Positions 61,901-64,000 of a DNA stretch of 64,000 bases are shown in pieces. The stretch comes from Chrysophaeum taylorii. Lineage: Eukaryota > Sar > Pelagophyceae > Pelagomonadales > Pelagomonadaceae. Under the pieces are notes generated by a model. It was not told the origin of the DNA. It did no database searches and worked only from the letters and a program-made list of their open reading frames with translations. Position 1 is the first letter of the stretch. Each line of letters starts with the position of its first letter. The position numbers and the translations under genes are program-made. The stretch is from positions 121,479 through 185,478 of the forward strand of contig JAQMWT010000428.1 of assembly GCA_029834535.1 (NCBI GenBank). Reading direction: 5' to 3'.

Positions 61901-64000
61901 ACGGACTCTCATCCTCAGAGGGGGCACCTCCACCTCCTTCAGCTCCTTCTTCTTCGTCCCCTGCTCCTGCTTCTTCCTCTTCTGACTCTCGCCGACGATT
62001 CTGGCTCTATGTCACCGCCGCCCTTACTTCCTTCTTGCAAAGACCTTTTTGCACAAGATGACCTCATTCTTGTCCCAGGTTCCAAACAACCTAACACCCG
62101 CAAGGGAACCTCCGTGAAAATATCCAAGCCCGGCTGCAAGCGTCTACTATTGGTGCTTACAAAGCCGCTGGTGGCAAACTCGCCGATTTCCGCTGGGATC
62201 TTCGCCACCACTTTCTTACGTTCCAAGTCTCCCGCCTCTCCGCCCTTCACTCATGGTGGTATCCTCTGGTCTGCTATCTGCTCAGAGGGGGAACATGCGT
62301 TGTTAGCTCGTCTTCTCCCGTTGCGCACTGACTTACTTGCCCCCGCTACCCGCACGTCGATGGTTACTTCGCCCACGCCAAGTGCGCATCCAGCATCCCA
62401 GCTGCAACCTTTTTAACTGGTGATGGTTCACCTGCGTGCCCTATTCCTCAGCCCCTTTTATCTGCGTTCACTGAACACGCTGCTGCCTTCGGCACTTCTT
62501 CTTTACAATATGCGCTTACGTACCTGGCGCCGACCAGCTTTATTGATCACAACCCCTCCGAGTTTGGCGCTACTTCTGCATCTCTGGCTGACTTGGAGGA
62601 ATACCTTCTGGTCTCTACAGAGTTTATCACCCAGGTCTTACGCACCGACCCTACTATCCATATTCAACTGGAATCTGCTTCTCCTACTCCTCCTACTGAC
62701 GCTGTTTCCGCTTATCCCGAAGTTGCGCACACTGCCTCGACCGCAACGTCGCTAAACTATAATTCACCAGCCACTGTTGGTCCTGACGAATATAAGGTCC
62801 AAGAAGCGGACGTTTCCATTGACGAATATAAACTTAAGTGCCTCCACGGTTTGTCGCCTGAAAACAGGCACGCCTACCTCAAGGCCATCGCCGAGGAACT
62901 CCACGACATTATCCGCTTTGGCTGCTTCAAACTTTCTTACCCGACGGTGTCTCTCGTCCTATTGACAGCAAGATGGTGCTGAAGATTAAAACAGACTCTG
63001 CAGGCAAATACGTTAAGCACAAGGCTGCGTGGCTTCCTAGCATCACTTGGCGCCGATTTCTTTGGCACCTTCAGCCCGATGGCCACAATGACCGCAATCC
63101 GGGTACTACTGGCTATTGCTGCATACAAGCAGTTGCCTGTCTACCAAGCAGACGTCCCGAACGAACGCCTTCGTTCAGTCTGACATTGATGCCAACGTCT
63201 ATGTTCAGTTACCAGACGGCATCAAGCTTATCGACCCCGATGACGCTAAGTACAAGGGCCGACGTCTACCGAAACTGCTGAAGTCACTTTATGGACTTCG
63301 GCAATCACCATCTCTTTGGAACAAAGAGATAGACGGCTTCTTCCGTAGCCTTGGCTACAAACGCCTGCATTCGGACTCTTGCCTATATGCTCGAGTATCC
63401 GCACATGCTAAGTTCGTCGTATGCAGTCTGTCTGTAGACGACATTGTTATTGTGTCCAATGATGACACTCTTCGTACTGAGTTACAGGATGCCCTCCACA
63501 AACGGTATGCTGTAGAGCAGTTTGAACCTGTCCATACCCTCCTTGGCAAGCTGGTGTTCATGCAAGTGGCCTGCAGACCTGACTTCTCGCAAGCCTTGGG
63601 CAGATGTTCGCGTGGTATGCATGCACCCACGTATGTTCACGTCCAAATGCTAGAGCATCTGCTTCGCTACCCAAGAAGCCGAAAACCGCTCACTTCGCCT
63701 CTGGTTCCATCCTAAAGGTAATGCCATTGAAGCTCACCTTCGCACTGTCTCCGCTAATCGAATTGATCTATCCACTGTGGTCGACTACCAACCGCAGGAT
63801 GTATCTACTGGACAGTTTGATCCCTTAGTTGCCATGGTTGACGCTGACAACGCCCCTTCCTTAGCACAGGAAGATAGGAAATCTACCACCGGGTTTGTCT
63901 TCTATCTTTTCAGCTGCCTTATTGGTTGGAAAAGCAAACTTCAACCGATTGTCTCCTGCTCAACTCACGAAGCTGAGTTGATTGCCCTCAGTATTTGTGC
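58985..64000 (+). pseudogene. Copia family 2 pol, right copy, continuing past the window
   Basis: In order on the plus strand: a capsid-like part (58985-59346 and 59339-60487) matching family 1 from 'MDDSLF' onward, protease/integrase (60599-61468, with 'WACDGGYV' holding the first catalytic Asp), integrase C-terminal part and Pro-rich linker (61207-62416), start of RT (62593-62982) and RT (63116-63715, with 'LYGLRQSPSLWNKEIDGFF' and 'LSVDDIVIVSN'), then RNase H at the edge ('VAMVDADNAPS', 'STHEAELIALS' near 63825-63990). Each piece is in a different frame. About 110 N-terminal residues are missing at the junction with the tandem repeat. ORF-B is expected outside the window. Confidence 0.8.

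Larger units (their letters stand above)
55408..64000. repeat. Right arm of the large inverted repeat
   Basis: Partner of 44200-51923. The inner edge is at about 55408, where the match to the left arm stops; the outer end lies beyond the window. This arm keeps longer open frames than the left one. Confidence 0.8.

Overview
This window looks like a transposon-dense stretch of a eukaryotic nuclear genome, probably from a protist or alga. I see no bacterial operon structure, and no rRNA, tRNA or CRISPR. Nearly every recognisable protein belongs to a retroelement: Ty3/Gypsy, two Ty1/Copia families, at least three LINE families and a SINE-like repeat. Base composition is roughly balanced. The species cannot be fixed from the sequence. 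Cytosine methyltransferases captured by retrotransposons have, as far as I recall, been reported from dinoflagellates and charophyte algae, which makes an alga or alveolate a reasonable guess only.

Layout. 1-6737: remains of LINE-B (reverse transcriptase plus RNase H, badly broken), three copies of its 3' end, and a scrap of Copia ORF-B. 6738-15093: 'element X', an 8.3-kb unit bounded by direct repeats of about 190 bp. It carries a chain of Pro/Ser/Thr-rich minus-strand reading frames and no recognisable polymerase, and it is interrupted by a 5'-truncated LINE-C. 15209-24296: a Gypsy-like LTR element on the minus strand, flanked by a 5-bp target duplication and inserted in an open reading frame that looks like host sequence. 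Its order is gag - protease - cytosine-C5 DNA methyltransferase - integrase. The methyltransferase sits where reverse transcriptase and RNase H should be, and neither of those is found. A SINE interrupts its protease. 24765-41652: two minus-strand copies of Copia family 1. Each has capsid-like region, protease, integrase, RT and RNase H in one long frame, followed by a separate 3' gene (ORF-B). Copy 1 is nearly complete; copy 2 is 5'-truncated. 41653-64000: a large diverged inverted repeat. Each arm holds a decayed Copia family 2 pol joined to the 5' part of LINE-D, and the 3.5-kb centre carries the LINE-D reverse transcriptase region.

How the parts relate. The SINE-like repeat and LINE-C share a 3' end with a (GTTA)n tail, so LINE-C-type machinery probably moves the SINE. 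The methyltransferase element has capsid, protease and integrase but would need reverse transcriptase in trans. Copia ORF-B lies downstream of pol in two diverged families, next to a conserved 27-nt sequence that may help express it. Many frame breaks are one-base losses, so part of the apparent decay could be consensus error.
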